6,465 nucleotides of DNA from an uncultured Campylobacter sp. (GTDB taxonomy: Bacteria > Campylobacterota > Campylobacteria > Campylobacterales > Campylobacteraceae): assembly GCF_937997595.1 (NCBI RefSeq), contig NZ_CALKTS010000121.1, forward strand, positions 1 through 6,465, written 5' to 3'. Positions 5,761-6,465 of the stretch are shown here, piece after piece (the stretch's first letter is position 1; each line of letters opens with the position of its first letter). Under the pieces are notes generated by a model. The model saw only the letters and a list, made by a program, of their open reading frames with translations, made no database searches and was not told where the DNA came from. The position numbers and the translations under genes were made by a program.

Positions 5761-5990
5761 CGCGGCGATTATTTAAACTCTAGTTCGGTGGGCTGCGGAA
5801 TTTTAATTTAACCGCTGCCTGCCGTTTGTCGGCTTTCTGCTGCTTGTTTGGCCGCTCGCTAGGCGTCGTTCGTTTGATCGCAGTTTGCTTGATCTTCGTC
5901 GTCCGTAGTTCAGTAGGACGCCTATCGTTTAGCTGCCGTTTGCCAAGCGCCGTCTGTTTGATCGCTGCAAATACTGCGCGGCGACTTTAT
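5760..5990 (+). repeat. Dispersed imperfect duplication flanking the post-dnaJ gap
   Basis: A TTGATC-TGC-GCGCGGCGA-TTAT series occurs twice. The first runs from 5749, with GCGCGGCGATTAT at 5760-5772. The second runs from 5958 (TTGATCGCTGC), with GCGCGGCGACTTTAT at 5976-5990. GTTTGATCGC also occurs exactly at 5872-5881 and 5956-5965. The copies have different spacing between the shared words, so they look like decayed duplications. Confidence 0.45.
5791..5819 (+). terminator. Weak hairpin candidate downstream of dnaJ
   Basis: GGCTGCGG (5791-5798) pairs with CCGCTGCC (5812-5819) at seven of eight positions (one T-T mismatch) around a 13-base AT-rich loop. It lies 60 bp after the dnaJ stop. No T-tract follows, so an intrinsic terminator role is doubtful, but no better one is visible. 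Confidence 0.25.
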
Positions 5991-6070
5991 ACGATAATGC
6001 TTGCGAGTAGAATTTTATCTGTATCCGCAGCGGTCTTAGAGCGCTACTGCGGCGTTAAACGACGGCTCGG

Positions 6071-6099
6071 AGCGGTTTACGCGCCGTAAAAGCGGTTTA
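6071..6099 (+). promoter_or_regulatory. Direct repeat AGCGGTTTA around a small palindrome, possible operator
   Basis: AGCGGTTTA occurs at 6071-6079 and again at 6091-6099, exactly 20 bp (about two helical turns) apart. Between them TTTACG-CGC-CGTAAA (6076-6090) is a 6-bp inverted repeat. A related AGCGGTCTTA is at 6029-6038. The pair sits just upstream of the ribosome binding site of the right-edge gene and overlaps TATAAA (6098-6103), so a bound protein could control that gene. No binding protein is known. Confidence 0.3.
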
Positions 6100-6119
6100 T
6101 AAATTTAAAAAGGACGAAA

Positions 6120-6465
6120 ATGGATCGCAAAAATGAGCCTGCAAATTTCAAATCCGCGGATGATGAGATGTTTGCGTTTCTATCGAGCTTGGGCGATTGC
6201 TGGCAGGTGAGCGAGGGCGGAGCGCGCTTTATAGAGGAAAATTTCACCTTCGTCGGCTCCAAGCCCGTCTTGCGGGGTTTGAAAGATTACGCGACCGCGG
6301 ACTGCCTGAGCTTTGCTGGCGCCGGGAACTTCATAGACGCAACCCCCGTGGTAAAAGCGAGGATTTTGAGCGGCGAAATCCACTATCTAGGCGACAGTCT
6401 AACGAGCGCGGAGGTTAAATTTGCGCCTGAATATTTTTACGATTTTTTAAAATTTATAATGGAGC
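6120..6465 (+). CDS. Hypothetical soluble protein, partial (C-terminus beyond right edge)
   Basis: This frame was read directly from the sequence. It is open for 115 codons from an ATG to the right edge with no stop. The ribosome binding site AAGGA (6110-6114, within a longer A-rich run) lies 5 bases before the ATG, which makes the start convincing. The peptide begins MDRKNEPANFKSADDEMFAF and has no signal peptide or membrane helix, so it is probably cytoplasmic. It is mixed alpha/beta in character, with aromatic-rich segments (GDCWQVSEGGARFIEENFTF, residues 25-44; PEYFYDFLKFIME, 103-115) and two cysteines (C27, C62). I do not recognise the family and offer no function. It follows dnaJ on the same strand after 388 bp, so it is probably a separate transcription unit. 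The competing frames on both strands here are short and lack ribosome binding sites. Confidence 0.7.
   Translation, partial: MDRKNEPANFKSADDEMFAFLSSLGDCWQVSEGGARFIEENFTFVGSKPVLRGLKDYATADCLSFAGAGNFIDATPVVKARILSGEIHYLGDSLTSAEVKFAPEYFYDFLKFIME

Larger units (their letters stand above)
5732..6119. other. Gene-free stretch downstream of dnaJ
   Basis: No supported gene lies in these 388 bp. The longest open frame (TTG at 5826 to 6089) has no ribosome binding site, and its peptide is built on repeated AVCLI-like words that come from the DNA repeats, so I do not call it. The composition differs from the other gap: only one AAATTT (6101), but many variants of GTTTGATCGC, TTGCTTGATC and GCCGTTTG. It should contain the dnaJ terminator and the promoter of the right-edge gene. 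TATACGATAAT (5988-5998) is a possible -10 region for the latter, but the leader would be over 110 nt. Confidence 0.65.

Noticed and set aside
5826..6089. 87-codon plus-strand frame in the gap after dnaJ
   Set aside because: It starts at TTG without a ribosome binding site. Its peptide contains repeated AVCLI words and many Cys/Arg residues that arise from the DNA repeats in this gap, so translation is unlikely.
6077..6383. Two minus-strand frames (6077-6262 and 6180-6383) at the right end
   Set aside because: They overlap the better-supported plus-strand frame that starts at 6120, which has a good ribosome binding site and stays open to the edge.

Overview
The window looks like chromosomal DNA from a Campylobacter-type epsilonproteobacterium. 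The proteins match that group's versions of DnaJ, the RacR/RacS two-component pair, RecR and MurC. The order dnaJ <-> racR-racS-recR is, from memory, the one found in Campylobacter jejuni. The base composition is much more GC-rich than C. jejuni, and the non-coding DNA is full of AAATTT words. This points to one of the higher-GC oral species (for example the C. gracilis / C. rectus / C. showae group), but I cannot name the species from the sequence alone.

Layout from left to right. Positions 1-170 (minus) hold the N-terminal part of a small two-helix membrane protein that runs off the left edge. Positions 232-1539 (minus) are murC, the UDP-MurNAc-alanine ligase of peptidoglycan synthesis. Positions 1540-2035 are a gene-free stretch of about 500 bp, packed with 18 AAATTT words, degenerate repeats and AT-rich perfect inverted repeats. 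Positions 2036-4511 (minus) form a tight operon, transcribed racR, racS, recR, with ATGA overlaps at both junctions. Positions 4512-4639 are a divergent promoter region containing a perfect 7+1+7 palindrome. Positions 4640-5731 (plus) are dnaJ. Positions 5732-6119 are a second gene-free stretch, with a 10-bp tandem repeat and scattered degenerate copies of short words. From 6120 to the right edge (plus) there is an unrecognised soluble protein with a good ribosome binding site.

The core genes are housekeeping or regulatory. RacS senses a signal at the membrane and passes phosphate to the OmpR-type regulator RacR. RecR, a RecF-pathway recombination mediator, is translationally coupled to the kinase. 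DnaJ is the Hsp40 co-chaperone of DnaK and is transcribed divergently from racR. A regulator bound at the palindrome between racR and dnaJ could affect both promoters.

I found no mobile element, CRISPR array, tRNA or rRNA, and no convincing new defence or biosynthetic system. The items most worth a second look are the intergenic repeat architecture, the racR-dnaJ palindrome, the lineage-specific departures from consensus in RacS and RecR, and the unknown protein at the right edge.
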